DNA of 64,000 nt from Sycobia sp. Sy_11 (GCA_018907035.1 JACCIC010000176.1:1060501-1124500), one strand, 5' to 3'. Shown: positions 31,691 to 43,202, numbered from the stretch's first letter. Notes: a model not told the origin generated them from the sequence alone. Program-made: numbers and translations.

Positions 31691-32957
31691 AGGTTTCTGC
31701 TGCTGGCGGTTCTTTATAACGACGAGTTAACTCTCTCTTGAGTTCTATTTGCTGGCCTAATACCTGCAGCTCATCTAATGTCTTAAAATCTGCCCTATTT
31801 ATCTTGTAAATAAAGGTAGGGTTCAGATTTCGGTATACTCTGTCGAGTTGTGTTTCAGGTGGTAACGGTGGCGACACTTTCCCTAAAATCGCTCTCATAC
31901 CGATTAGGTACGATCCTATTGATTCACTGGACCCTTGTGTCCTGTCTCTGAGTTCCTCTTCTAATTGTAATGTGTAATCAATAGGTTGGAACTGTTGTCG
32001 CAGTGCTGTCTTCAGATGTTCTAGCGTTTGCCACTGCTTGTAGATCGGCCTTGCCCATGTACGCGCAGATCCGCATAATATCCCAGGTATTAGCTTTAAT
32101 ATGTAGGCCGCAGGAATGTTTAGACTCTCGCAAGTCTCTTCTAGCCTTTCAATAAATTCTTCGACATCTTCTTGTGACGTTCCTGAATATTTTACGTTCC
32201 ACTGTCTAAGCAGCTGGCCTGCTCGCGTTTCTTTAAGGTATGTACTATCCATTGACCTGCTTTGATGCCAAGTTTGCGTACTTGGGGTTGCGTTGAACGT
32301 GTGTGGCGGTGGTGGTGTGGATGCTTCTGCCTGCCTGTTGTTGTCGCTGGTTGTGGCGGCAGGTATTACTGGTGGTTTTTGTTGCACGTTTGCAGCATAT
32401 TGCTGCATCCATAGATGGTAATGGTCATTCCATGGTCCTGGTAGATTATACCACAGGTTTATTATGGTGGCTGGTATCTTCTGTGCACTCGGCAGATTTG
32501 TACTATGGGCTGGTGGTGATTGCCATTGGCCCATATTATACCCACCGAACGGGGTATTAATAGGGAGGCACCATGGTGGTGTTGTTATGACTGATTTAGC
32601 TTGGGGGCTCTGCTGAGCGGCAGCGTTCTGCGCGTCTACGTTGGCAGCAGTCGCTTTGCTAGCTTTCGCTTCGTCTATCTTGCCTAGTTCTGTAGAGTTC
32701 AGAACTTTTGATATTTCCGAAATGTCTGGATGAATTTCATCATTCATTTCGTCCCATTCAGCAGCGCTGTTTCCAAAAAGGTGTCTTAGCTTGAACCTGA
32801 CTAATCTGTCACGGAGAGCTTCAGTATTATCCTGTGCTATGATGTTGTGCTGCCTTGCTTCTTGAGCAAGCTGCTCAGGCGTCATTGATGTGAAAAGGAT
32901 ATTTAATCTTTTTTCCTCGTCGGCTAATACCTGACTGGTTGTTGGTTTCGCTTCCAT
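31530..32957 (-). CDS. Element A Gag, matrix/capsid part
   Basis: True ATG at 32955-32957; 475 codons before a stop, of which the last ~50 are out of the real frame. The N-terminus (SMTPEQLAQEARQHNI..DNTEALRDRLVRF) looks like a SAP-type helix pair, common at the start of insect gypsy Gags. A Pro/Gln-rich middle follows. The capsid domain is about residues 245-410 (RQWNVKYSGTSQEDVEEFIE, then the LIPGIL...ARTWARPI and YRNLNPTFIYKINR segments), matching the retrotransposon Gag fold. The frame passes to the knuckle part near 31680. Capsid assembles the particle that carries element RNA. Confidence 0.8.
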   Translation of the reverse strand: MEAKPTTSQVLADEEKRLNILFTSMTPEQLAQEARQHNIIAQDNTEALRDRLVRFKLRHLFGNSAAEWDEMNDEIHPDISEISKVLNSTELGKIDEAKASKATAANVDAQNAAAQQSPQAKSVITTPPWCLPINTPFGGYNMGQWQSPPAHSTNLPSAQKIPATIINLWYNLPGPWNDHYHLWMQQYAANVQQKPPVIPAATTSDNNRQAEASTPPPPHTFNATPSTQTWHQSRSMDSTYLKETRAGQLLRQWNVKYSGTSQEDVEEFIERLEETCESLNIPAAYILKLIPGILCGSARTWARPIYKQWQTLEHLKTALRQQFQPIDYTLQLEEELRDRTQGSSESIGSYLIGMRAILGKVSPPLPPETQLDRVYRNLNPTFIYKINRADFKTLDELQVLGQQIELKRELTRRYKEPPAAETCLMSSAACPQSGRATRRSNNGSTRRGSTKTCKVGRTTSNNIKNKKTEQRLLPR

Positions 32958-35900
32958 TTCGTTCAGGTAGATATGTCCGTGATAAAAGAAATTATAATTG
33001 TGTAAATCGAGTTTATATATAATTTACACCTATCAATGCCAATATACAGTCCTAGATTAAGACTGTGTTTTTTTTTCTTTTTATGACCTCTTAATGTGTT
33101 GGCTCGTATACACGTCTAACGAGCTGATGATCGTTGATTGTTTATGTTCAATTAAAAAAACTATCTAAATCTATTCTTAGCTTACTTATTACTATCAGTC
33201 TTTTCCGTTTTTTTTTTTTATATACTAATTAGTCTATTTATATTACAGATAAAAGAAAATAATTATTAGTTTATTCTATTAAAATTGCGTTTTGCTATTC
33301 CTTATTCCTTTGTTTTATTTTGTCAGCCTTATCTTGTTTTATTAATTATTGTATTTTTGTCGCTGACTCGGTTAATCGTTGTTTGAGGTAAGCTTCTGTT
33401 CTATTTTTCTGTCTTCTTATTTTTTTTTTTGATTATTATTACTATTTTATTTATTAATTATTAGTTAATAACATTTATTTATGTTTATAATGCAGGTAGT
33501 ATTGAGATGAAGAAGTGCGAAAGTTACTATTATATATCTTTTTGTTTTTGATTAGTGCTGGAAGAAAATAATATTTTTAGTGAGCTAGAACAATATAAAG
33601 AAAAATACTAGAAAAGTTTCAAAAAAAACTGTTGAAGTTCAGATAATTTTAATTCAGTATTGCTCTTGTTCCTACAAAATCCTATAAAATTTCAAAAAAA
33701 ATTTTAAAAAGTTTTTTTTTTTTTAATTATATATGTTAAAATTATTTATTTATTGTTTATGAGTTTCTATTGTTAAATAGTGAATTTTGTGTCCTTGTTG
33801 ACATTCTGATTAATTATTTATTTTTTTTTTTTAAAAATGACTTGTATTGTCGAATTCTTCTCTCCAGTGGTATATGGTTTATTTATTTATTTAATTATTT
33901 ATTATTATTGATTTGATTGTTCGTATTGTCTTTAATGTTGATTGATTTTGCTGATGCTTCACTAACTTTCTTATTTTTATGTCCAGATGCTATGTAGTTA
34001 TTATAGATTGTTAAATTATTTATTATTTATTGTTTGTTAATTGTTAATAAATTATTTGGTTAATAATTGTAGGTCAGCTATTACAGTGGACAATATCCAG
34101 TGTCCCTCGCTGGCAAAAGAAAGAGTTTAAAATTGCTTGATATATGTTTTTTTTTTGTATATATTGCTTAGAGACTATATTTGTTTATAATAAATTTATT
34201 GATATTGTTGCTGTTGATAATTAATGGTCATCCTATCTGTAAATCACCTCTATATCACTTCTATAGCTTCCTGCTGCTATGATTTTGCAATTTTGTGTTA
34301 ACGTACCTTATTGTGATTTGATCATGTATATAAATGCTGACTTACCATATATGTTTTGTAACATTGTTTAAATATTTCATTCTTACTCTACCTGCAAAAA
34401 AGTATTGTATAAATGGTTTACCAACTATTTATACTATGATCGTTTAGTTTTATATCAAAGAAGTTGTATCCAGATTGTGATGGTTCCAGAATTATTTAGT
34501 TGATTATTTATTTTCTTGACCTTTTACTTATTATAAATTAATAAATATCATTCTTAATTTGTATTTGTTCTAACTTCCTATTACCCTCTTGGTTTTTTCT
34601 TTCTTAAAACTTACCTCATTACAGAAACGCACTTTTACTTACACATTTTTGGTATAACATTTATATAAGTTTCATACTGTGCAATTATTAAATATTTGTC
34701 GATCATTTATTTGGATTCCAGCTATTCTGCTTCTCGTCAGGGTGTTTTTCTTTTTCAGTGAAAGCGTGTTACTTTATGATTGATTCTATCTGGCTGCAGG
34801 CTGCATATGACAGAGACAGCGTGTGATATCAAAATTACACTTAAAGTATTTTTACAAAAATTTATAATTGTTTATAAATGTTTGTTCACTTCAGTGTTCA
34901 CCAATGCTGTGCTTGTCACCAATTTAGTGCATTTTGTTGGGTTGGAAAATTCCTTTTCTTTCCCATCCTTTTGATGCTTTCCAAATTTCCACCTATATGT
35001 ACTTCATTTGACATATAGGTTATGCGTACCTTCACTGCTTAGTACAGCAGACAGATATAAATGTTTTACACCTGTTAATGTCACTGGCACTATCACTGAT
35101 CTGAGTCCAGCACTCTAATCATACAATAATAAGAGAGCATGTTCTCGCTGGTTGCTTTCATTTACACAGTACTGACTCATGCAATATAAAAGCAAACACT
35201 TATGTGTCTTTATGTCATATGAAAAAACTGAAATACACATCTACTGGTTCGATTCTTATATACTGATTGTCTTCTTATTGTTCAACTTTATTACTACTGA
35301 AATAAAATAAAATGTCTCAGCACTTGTCAGCTGGATTTCACTTATATGGCTATACGGGTACCTATTTTTACCTTTAAGTTTTTTCTGTCGAAATTTGTTT
35401 TTTTATACGAAATTGCCTCGAATCTGTATTTTCTCCATAGATTTAGTTGCATTCAATTGCATTTGTCTCTCTGAGTTGAGAAATTTAGCTTTTTCCTGAA
35501 GTTTTTTAACTTTTCAAAATATTTATGTACTGACAACCATATAGCGTGTCAGCTGTCAGCTGCTGTATCACACATACTTATTATGCCAATATGTTCTGCT
35601 AAATTTATATTATTCAGGGACATTTGCCACTAACTTCTTCAAGCTAGTGAGCTGGAGCGACAGGAAGAAGAGAAATTGAATACACTATTCAGAGTTTGGA
35701 ATATAATTGCAAAAAAAAATATGTATATGTGAAATATTTGAAAGAGAAAAGCTTCGACATGAAATATATTTTATAAAAATGAGAATATATATAATAAATA
35801 TTATAAATAGTATTAAATATAAAATTGCAATAAATATTTTGATCAATCAATATATATATTATGAATAAGAAAACATGCATGTAACATGAGAAAACATCAT

Positions 35901-36299
35901 TTTTGTTTAATTATAAAACAATTTAAAATTATTTCAGTTTGATAAATATTTATAGACGGTACTGCATATTCGACGGGGACACGATTTTGCTAAATTTTCA
36001 TGTTCATATAACGAGAGGGAGAAAGTGAAAAGAAAGTTCTTTTAACATGAGTGACGAGGCGGGGGGGGGAACTATCCTTATAGTTCGTACGACGCTTGTA
36101 TCGTTTTCGCTGGCCGCGTCTGCTACACGCAACGGCGCTACTGCGCATATTCCTGCGCCGCTCTCGAAAATGGCCGCCTGTATTCGACACGTGGCGTATT
36201 ACACGGCGTGTTCTTCCTTTTCATGTCCATATCCCGGTTTTCGCGTATTCTATCCGGAAAACGTTTTTCCATGCAATTATTTTTTTTTGTCCGTCGGGC
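32958..36299 (-). other. AT-rich 5' leader of element A
   Basis: About 3.3 kb between the primer-binding site and gag. Mostly AT-rich with poly-T runs and no supported ORF; the last 330 bp next to the LTR are GC-richer. Element B also has a long AT-rich leader (about 1.8 kb), so a long leader is shared. An undetected insertion inside the leader cannot be excluded. Confidence 0.55.
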
Positions 36300-36317
36300 C
36301 TCACTTGTTGGGCGCCA
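36300..36317 (-). promoter_or_regulatory. Primer-binding site of element A
   Basis: On the minus strand TGGCGCCCAACAAGTGAG begins at 36317. TGGCGCCCAAC is a standard gypsy primer-binding start, complementary to a tRNA 3' end. Element B has TGGCGCCCAACGCGATC right after its LTR. Here 23 bp separate it from the end of the repeated LTR block. Confidence 0.8.
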
Positions 36318-36340
36318 TTTATAATCCATAAATTATGGAC

Positions 36341-37194
36341 CACTTACCTTGATATCTCGCGTGGCGTCGACGTCGCTGGAACGGGGAAACGGGGAACGCA
36401 AATGAGCTAGCCGAATCAGTTAACATTACATAGTTATTTCTTTATTACTATAGACACGAATCACACCGTCCTCACTTAATGCACTACACGAAACTTGCAC
36501 ACATTATATTTAACGCGCGCGACGACGACAAACACGGTGGAGCGGGTTCCGCGGACAGGGATAGATGCGTTTGGACAAGAAGGCGGTAGAGGGGGGACGC
36601 GGTACACTATCGCTGGACACTCGCGCGCGCGGCTACGCTACGATGGCGCGCGCTCATCACGGGACGCGCGATCGACACTTTATCTTTATACGAAAAGGCT
36701 ACTTGCCGGAGGGTCCTCGAAGCTGCCTCCTCTCGATCGCGGGGCTTCCTCTCGTCCGGATGGTGCTTCCTCTCTCTCTCTCCTTCACTCGCTCTTTCTC
36801 TCTTTATCTCTTCCGTGCGGGGCTACCTTTCCTCCTTCCTTCCTTCTCGCGTTCTTACCGAGCCTTCAGGCCCAGGAGCGGTGCTGATGTAGAACGACCG
36901 CGGAGACGGTCGTGGGGCAGTCAATGCTGCTGAGCTTGTCGACTTCGTAGGCACGGCTGGAGCTCGTGGGTGGTTGGAATGTGGATGAGAACCGGATTGG
37001 AGCGAAGTTCAGTAGATCAGATGGTAACTTCACTCAGTGCGTTTGATCTCCTCGACGGCTCGGGGAAGAAGAAGAAGGTGAACTTCTTTTCTCTGCGCTT
37101 CCTTCTTCTCGGGCGAACGACGCGCACTCTCGCGGCTCGCGCTTCGCGTATTCTCGCCTTAACGCGCAACCGCGGACCGGCCATTTGGTCGGTC

Positions 37195-37197
<3 letters not shown>
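36341..37197 (-). mobile_element. 5' LTR of gypsy element A
   Basis: 857-bp block matching the 3' LTR at 23782-24661. On the minus strand it starts TGTGACCGACCAAATGG at 37197, directly against a (TA)n array, and ends ..GATATCAAGGTAAGTG. It holds promoter and polyadenylation signals by analogy, with AATAAAG near 36446. The GTAAGTG at the end is a good 5' splice donor. Confidence 0.85.
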
Positions 37198-37287
<90 letters not shown>

Positions 37288-37297
37288 GTATATATAT
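37198..37297. repeat. (TA)n array between two outward LTR-like ends
   Basis: About 100 bp of TA repeat with a few TTTATATATATG interruptions. Left neighbour ends GGTCACA (LTR start of element A, minus). Right neighbour begins TGTGACG. The array plus these ends make a long imperfect palindrome. Confidence 0.95.
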
Positions 37298-37537
37298 TGT
37301 GACGTAGTGACCTTTGCCCCAGTTACTTACACATAATACTTATCTTTTACAGTACGTACCTGCTGTCTTCTCCGGCTGATGATGACCCATCTTCTCTCCA
37401 CGAGAAGGTCCGCTGATAAAAGCGGGGCAAAGCTAAAGAAAAGAGGGGGCGGCGGCACTCAATAAATATACGTCTCGATTCTATTTAAATACTTCATTTT
37501 TATAAGGAGCTGACGCATTCTAATATGTTCGAATACG

Positions 37538-37572
<35 letters not shown>

Positions 37573-38173
37573 GTATTCGAGCACATACAATTTCGAGCCC
37601 GTGTTGCGAAATCTATCTCTCTCACTCACTCGCACTCCCGGGCTGGCGGTATACACGCACCGCTGATAACCTCTGCTCCATTTACTCGCAATCAAGCCTC
37701 TTCTCCTCGTCCAGCGGCTCCGTCGCCCTCGTATTCAATGAGTCTTTCAGCTCGGGCTTACAATTATGCTTATCGCATGCCATCGGTACTCACCGTATAC
37801 GCTGCGGTCACCAATGCTGTCAGTGGAAAGCACAGGCGGGTTCAGATGAGCTGTCGGCGTCTCTGTCTCTCTCTCTCTCTCTCGAATAGGCTCGGCAGGT
37901 GGCCGAGCTAGGTCGTCGATATCGTGATTACAGTGCATCTCGAATTCAGCAACACGCAACAGAACTTTATATACCGCGCGGTATTTCTCGGCCTTATTAC
38001 TATATCGTATTTGTTTTAGAAAAATTGGGGTGTTTTACTAATGTTGGCAGTAAAACCGAAAAACTCCATTTCCTCAATGAGCAATGTCTCCTCTTCCAGC
38101 GTCTTCTGCCTTTCCTCTCTTTCCCCGGATCATGCTCATCTCATTTCGCACTTTCGCGCGGCGGAATACGCAT

Positions 38174-38244
<71 letters not shown>

Positions 38245-38775
38245 CGACGCGTGCGCGCGCATCAGTTCGAGCTCTTCAGCTTCACTCAGATCTTCGGACT
38301 GTGTTCAACGACCCTCCAGAAAAGCTCCTCTTTCATTTTCCATATGTCAAAATTTTTTTGACACGTTTACAGTCGTACTCTTTCCGTTCTCCTTCCCATT
38401 GTAACCTGAATAATATGTATCAAATATTGGAAGGAATTAATTTCTGTCTTTACATATCTAATTGGGCTTACTCTTTCTCTATACATTAGGAATTCGTATC
38501 CATCATTAAAAAAATAGTCAGTTCAAGACGTGTAGGATATATTATTAATATCAATGTTATTCATTCGATTTCTATCAATTTCAATGAATATCTGTGACCT
38601 ATATATAATGAATAAATATATATGAATGGTAAGGAAAACGATTTCTTGCTTTTGGTTTTCTTCTTGAATCTCCAGTTTTATAATATTGCCCATCTATGGT
38701 GAACATGACTCGACTATACCGAGTGCTCTCTTATACATGTCTTAATAGAACCTGTAATTATTCCCCCATATGCGT
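37298..38775. other. LTR-like GC-rich block with (CT)n arrays, no gene assigned
   Basis: Starts TGTGACGTAGTGACC directly after the TA array, like LTR starts elsewhere in the window, and is GC-rich with CpG to about 38350. (CT)n runs lie at about 37541-37572 and 38175-38239. Open frames here follow the CT repeat and are not supported as genes. No second copy or PBS was found, so a solo or fragmentary LTR on the plus strand is only a suggestion. The right part is AT-rich and unassigned. Confidence 0.35.
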
Positions 38776-39534
38776 TCAACATGGACAAGAACAGGTGGTC
38801 ATCACTTGGCGCTATGTCCGGGCTATACGGTGCATGCGATAAAACATCCCATCCGAACTCCCGTAGCTTCTGACGAGTCATCAACAAAGTGTGTGGTCTG
38901 TGCGTTATCCTGGTGAAATACTACACCTTGCTTGTTGTCCAATTGTGGACGCTTCTGGTCGATAGCCTGCTTCAAGCGGTCCAGTTGTTCACAGTAGACA
39001 TAAATCATGCGGCACCCAAACATCAAACTTTTTTTGTATTCAGCCTTCTGCAGATGGTTTAAAATGGTTTGGTGATTATCTCTCATCTCCTGGGCAATGT
39101 CACGAGATGCCACATACCGGTCTAATGATTTGATCGGCGTTCGTCGTCACAGATCTTCCGCTAGCTGGCTTATCCATGGTGTTTCTTTTTCACCGGCTCT
39201 GAATCGTCGAAACAATTCCTCTGCGGTTCGAAATGACAGCGTCTCGTCCCCCAAAACACCATGAATCTCACGAAACGTTTCTCTAGCGGATTTGCCTTTG
39301 GCAAAGGAAAACTTTACAATAGCGCGAATTTCGGCGTTAGTGAACTCCATGATTGCACGTCTATAACTTTTGAACGCAATATCCAAACTAATCATGCATA
39401 GCGTTATTTTGTACGTTATGTCAAGACCTTTCAAATGATATATAGTATTGCCAGATACGAGCTCTGTATTACTTTGTACATAGCCGCAAATTTCATAAGA
39501 CAAAAAGGCGGAAGGGAGATATTTGACAACCTAA
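38776..39534 (-). pseudogene. Truncated mariner (lineage 5), minus strand
   Basis: Minus strand. The right end carries the family TIR, with TTAGGTTGTCAAATATCTCC read inward from 39534 and TA outside. The transposase N-terminal half is at 39147-39360 (NAEIRAIVKFSFAKGKSARE) and the middle at 38823-39113 (MASRDIAQEMRDNHQTILNH, then HQDNAQTTHFVDDSS with the second Asp). Similarity to the full copy at 17408 stops near 38776, just after the third catalytic box, so the C-terminus and one TIR are missing. Frame breaks near 39120-39147. Confidence 0.8.
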
Positions 39535-39536
39535 TA

Positions 39537-41052
39537 TTTTCAAACTATAAGCCTAAATCTTCATTTTATCAATATACATATTAAAACTGAATCTATGAGC
39601 GAAACAGATAAAAACCAAATGCAGATATAGGTCTCGTTATTTCTAGTGAATTAAGTATAAGATTAAATAAAAATAATAATTAAAAATATGAAAAACTGTG
39701 AAAATTCTATGAAATGAACGATCGCAATTCTCCTCCATTCGAAAAGCCTCCTTCCATCTCCACCATCACAAAATTTCCTGCATAGAAAATTTCAGCGGAC
39801 CCGAAGTATAAATACAGAAAAGCAAAAGGACCACTGCCGATCAAAATCTGTTCGTAACGAAATCGTTGTCCGTAATAAAATTTCTTTCAAAACTTTTGTT
39901 TAATATTTTAACTTTTTCGTAACTCTTGCTCTTAATAAAAGTATGTAAAAAAAATATAGCTTCGAAATCCTTTTCCCGTACGGGAAAAGTCACGTTATAT
40001 ATACTCCATTTCCGGGTATCAGACACTGTCAGGGCAGACGATAAGCTGTTGCTCGGAATTGCAGCCTCCATTGGAAATAAGTCCAGTAATCTGAGTAGTA
40101 GTCTGAAGGCTTAGACTGACTGCTGACCGAGCTGCGTCATCCCTACTTTAAATTTTTCGCGAGCTACTTCGTGAATACCAGGCAGCAGTATGATAAGGGT
40201 AGGTTGACAAAATAGAGAGGCACTTGACTTCACGGCATGAATTTCCCGCTGAGATTCCGCGTAGCAGAAAAAATTCTTATAAAGAAATATATTTTTCTGA
40301 AATATATAATCATTGTTCATGAATCAAATAATTTTTTCCGATTTATTAAAAATCGAGTTTACTTTATATTGTTCAATCTATTTATTTTATAAACATACAA
40401 TTAAAGCATCAATAATAGTTTGTATTTGATTTTTTTATAATTTGAATTCGTTTTGATACTATTTATTATTAATTAAAATATTTAGTATTAATGTACATGA
40501 AACGTCCAATAATGCCTCTAACTATATAAGATTTGACAATAAGAATCACTATAAAGGTACGTGAAACAAGACTAATACCTGAAAAAGTATTAAAGAATTT
40601 TTCCACGGTGGTAAATTTTATTTCCTTTAAATCCTTAATGTAATGATTTTTTCTTCGAATCTGTATATCAAGTAAAAAATAGAAATATAATCACTTGTTT
40701 ATAATTTTTTATGTATTTCACAAAATTACTATATAGTCGCATATATCCTATAATATTTTATCATCGTTATCATATCTGTGATATAGATTTAAAAAAATTT
40801 TATTGAATACGTTAATGCTGTTTTTTATTTTCATACATCACACAAAATAGTATATATAAGTTCTATCAATTACTATGCTTTTCTCAAATTTTTATGCTTA
40901 AAAAACTATTGAAAGTATTGAAAAAGTATTGAACTTCATGAATCTATTTATTATTATTATCAACGTACCGCCACTTAGAGTCCTTTTACGAAAGATTAGT
41001 AAATAACATCATTAAAACTTAATACTTTCGCTACTTTTGAAATCACATACAA
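39537..41052. other. AT-rich intergenic region
   Basis: No recognised gene. Two minus-strand frames of 76 and 69 codons (39841-40071 and 40111-40320) show no family match. The region lies downstream of the sugar kinase gene's polyadenylation signal and so is probably intergenic. Confidence 0.45.
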
Positions 41053-41058
41053 TTTATT
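41053..41058 (-). terminator. Polyadenylation signal of the kinase gene
   Basis: AATAAA on the minus strand, 5 bp beyond the TAA stop (41064-41066). Its closeness to the stop would give a very short 3' UTR. Confidence 0.5.
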
Positions 41059-41063
41059 TTTCT

Positions 41064-41673
41064 TTAATTAGTATTGTAATAATCTTCGGTTATAGGTAAT
41101 AATTTAATGGTATCCGGTACAGTTGCAAAAGATATAAGTGATTCCTTTGCGGCATGAAGACCGAGAAAAATACAGCTGGATTCTTTCCAACCTTTAAGAA
41201 TTCCACAAATTATTCCAGCTGCTAAACAATCACCACAACCACTAACATTAATAATTTTTTCATTAATATTGAGCGATTTATAAAAGTGTGATTGCACTCC
41301 ACTTGTTTCTATTAAATTATTATCTTTATCTAGAAATGGTTCATTTTTTGAAGCTTTTCTTGTAACCTGAAATAATTATTTAGTTCATTCCTGTTATTCA
41401 ATATAAAAAAATCAACTATAAATATTACCAATACTCCTTGTGCACCTAAAGAAGCAATAATAACTGGTATTATCTCTACTAAATTTTCTGTAATATATTT
41501 AATAGTTTTGAGATCATATTTATATTTCACAGATGGATTTAAGATTTGAAAATGTTTAGCAATAGCTATCAATTCAGAAACATTCGGCGATATAAAATGT
41601 AATACATTTTTCCATTCTGATTTACAGTGAAATATTTTTAAAACTTTATGTATATCTGTAGGTTCATACCAAA
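41064..41673 (-). CDS. PfkB-family sugar kinase, last two exons (pseudouridine-kinase-like)
   Basis: Two exons joined by a 62-bp intron with GT-AG ends. Exon 41673-41429 follows an acceptor (TTTTTCTATTTCAG) and encodes WYEPTDIHKVLKIF, then FISPNVSELIAIAKHF and VIIASLGAQGVL. Exon 41366-41064 follows TTATTTCAG and encodes VTRKASKNEPFLD, then NVSGCGDCLAAGIICGIL and a C-terminus ending EDYYNTN. The GCGD box is the PfkB signature (normally GAGD), with the catalytic Asp kept and Cys in place of Ala. FISPN.SEL and the LGA.GVL strand are also family features. PfkB enzymes phosphorylate sugars or nucleosides with ATP; the WYEPTD and SPN combination recalls the kinase half of pseudouridine-metabolising proteins, but substrate is inference. 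Upstream exons were not found; mariner and LTR debris lies beyond 41945. No stops or frame breaks, so it is probably a live gene. Confidence 0.8.
41367..41428 (-). other. Intron of the kinase gene
   Basis: 62-bp intron, donor GTAATATTT at 41428 and acceptor ATTATTTCAG ending at 41367, phase 0. Short AT-rich introns of this size are common in insects. Confidence 0.75.
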
Positions 41674-41944
41674 CTGAAATAGAAAAATAAGATGAATATT
41701 TAAGAAATAACATGCATTTATCAATCCTTTATCTTTATCTAATATCTATGTAATATCTTTCAAATAAATTAAAAAGTTGCATGTGTTGAAATAGAATCAA
41801 AATATCTTAACTTGAAATATAATAATTGAATTTTTTTGTAATTTATTATACTTTTATGATACATTCGCACAATTATCTAGCGCCCTTTTCTCGCCTGAGA
41901 TAATAATTTAATCGAATGATCGGACAGTGAAATATTAAAAGACG
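41674..41944 (-). other. Upstream intron sequence of the kinase gene
   Basis: AT-rich sequence directly upstream of the exon acceptor, with no reading frame that continues the kinase. It is interpreted as intron that extends at least to the mariner relic at 41945. Confidence 0.5.
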
Positions 41945-42880
41945 AACTTAGTTTACGACCTTTTTACGGAAAAAGGGCATTTATAATGGAAAATGGATAC
42001 ACGTTAGCTTAATCAAATATTTTCCGTCAATTTCTACTATTTTTTCCCATCCTTCTGGCAATATAGCGATAGCATGTCGAAAGAACGATGACGGTTTCGA
42101 GGCGATCCAATCATCCAAAAATTCTCGCTCTTCTTGAAAATGTAGGAAGTGCATATCAACAAGGTTGTGCTCCAATCTGAATAGGTGATAATCAGAAGGA
42201 ACTAATGTTATGCGACTATATTAAGTGCGGTAACACTTTGCTTTCGAGCTCCAGCAGGGTGTTTTCGATGGCTTTCTTAACATGTGGCCGAGTGTTGTCA
42301 TGATCGAAGTCAGAGAATGAATTTGCGGCTATTAGTCGCAACTTCTAATCTATGCTCGATCAATTTGTGTTGCAAATCATTCAGTTGGCGTTTATTGCTT
42401 CATTCGGTTTTAGTAACTCGTAGGAAAACACATCCTATTGGTCGAGCCAAATGGACAGCAATACCTTTTGGCCATGGATGTTCCATTTTGGTGTCGATGT
42501 GGACGGTTGCACTGGGTCCAACCATGACTCTTGGCGCTTAAAATTATTATCGTAGATCCACTTTTTATCACCGTCAGAATAAACCACAGAAAACTCTTTT
42601 TTATGAATCTTTCTCATCGCATATAAATCTTTGCCAACTACTCTGTCACTGACTCCGAATCTACTATCGAGTTCTTTCTGTGTTTGACCTGTGTTTTCGT
42701 TTATTAATACTTGCAATTCACTGTCTTCAAACTGTTTCGGTTGTCCAGAAAATTCTTTGTCATTAACATCAGTATTTCCACTTCAAAAGTGCTGAAACCG
42801 CTCTTTATATGTTGTAAGTGATGGAGCCTCTTCGCCATAACATTCTTGAAGCAATCAATAAATTTCTTCTAGCAGAAAAG
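41945..42880 (-). pseudogene. Mariner transposase relic (lineage 4)
   Basis: Minus strand. N-terminal half: NENTGQTQKELDSRFGVSDR and HKKEFSVVYSDGDKKWIYD (first catalytic box reads GDKKW) within 42435-42716, then STSTPKWNIHGQKVLLSIWL. C-terminal tail: MHFLHFQEEREFLDDWIASK and LPEGWEKIVEIDGKY within 41981-42175. The left end starts GAACTTAGTTTACGACC as in the copy at 16507. The stretch between, with the other two Asp boxes, is broken. It probably sits in an intron of the kinase gene. Confidence 0.75.
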
Positions 42881-42889
42881 CAAACGGAG

Positions 42890-43101
42890 TAATCACGTAC
42901 AATACATATAAGCGCACAGTCGCATCGATCCTGGTAGTTAGTGCGCGCGGATTAAACAAGGGGGGGGGCTTCGCTCGGGGAGATGATTCTAACTTGTACA
43001 CGCGAAATTTATATGGGTCCACTCTACACAGAGTTCGCTCACGAGCGAAGACTCGCGTTTTTCACGAACGTAAATACGCGACCACCAAATCGGCGGTAAC
43101 A
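42890..43101 (+). mobile_element. LTR-like end fragment against a TA array
   Basis: GC-rich block, with a run of G near 42961, ending GCGACCACCAAATCGGCGG then TAACA at 43101 and directly followed by (AT)n. Element B's 3' LTR ends CGCACCGTTACA before a similar array. No internal region or second copy was found nearby, so it is probably a solo LTR or a truncated end. Confidence 0.4.
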
Positions 43102-43158
43102 ATATATATATATATACATAGTTTTGGGATTATTGGTCAAGTAACTTTTTAAAAAGTT

Positions 43159-43200
<42 letters not shown>
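43102..43200. repeat. Two (TA)n arrays
   Basis: TA repeats at 43102-43119 and at 43161-43200, separated by a 40-bp unique stretch with an AAAAAGTTACTTGACC-type palindromic core. Confidence 0.9.

Positions 43201-43202
<2 letters not shown>

Noticed and set aside
37899..38489. 196-codon plus-strand ORF
   Set aside because: Open because of the (CT)n array at 38175-38239; no domain or homologous copy seen.
39841..40320. Two minus-strand ORFs downstream of the kinase gene
   Set aside because: Under 80 codons, no recognised family, beyond the polyadenylation signal; not supported as exons.
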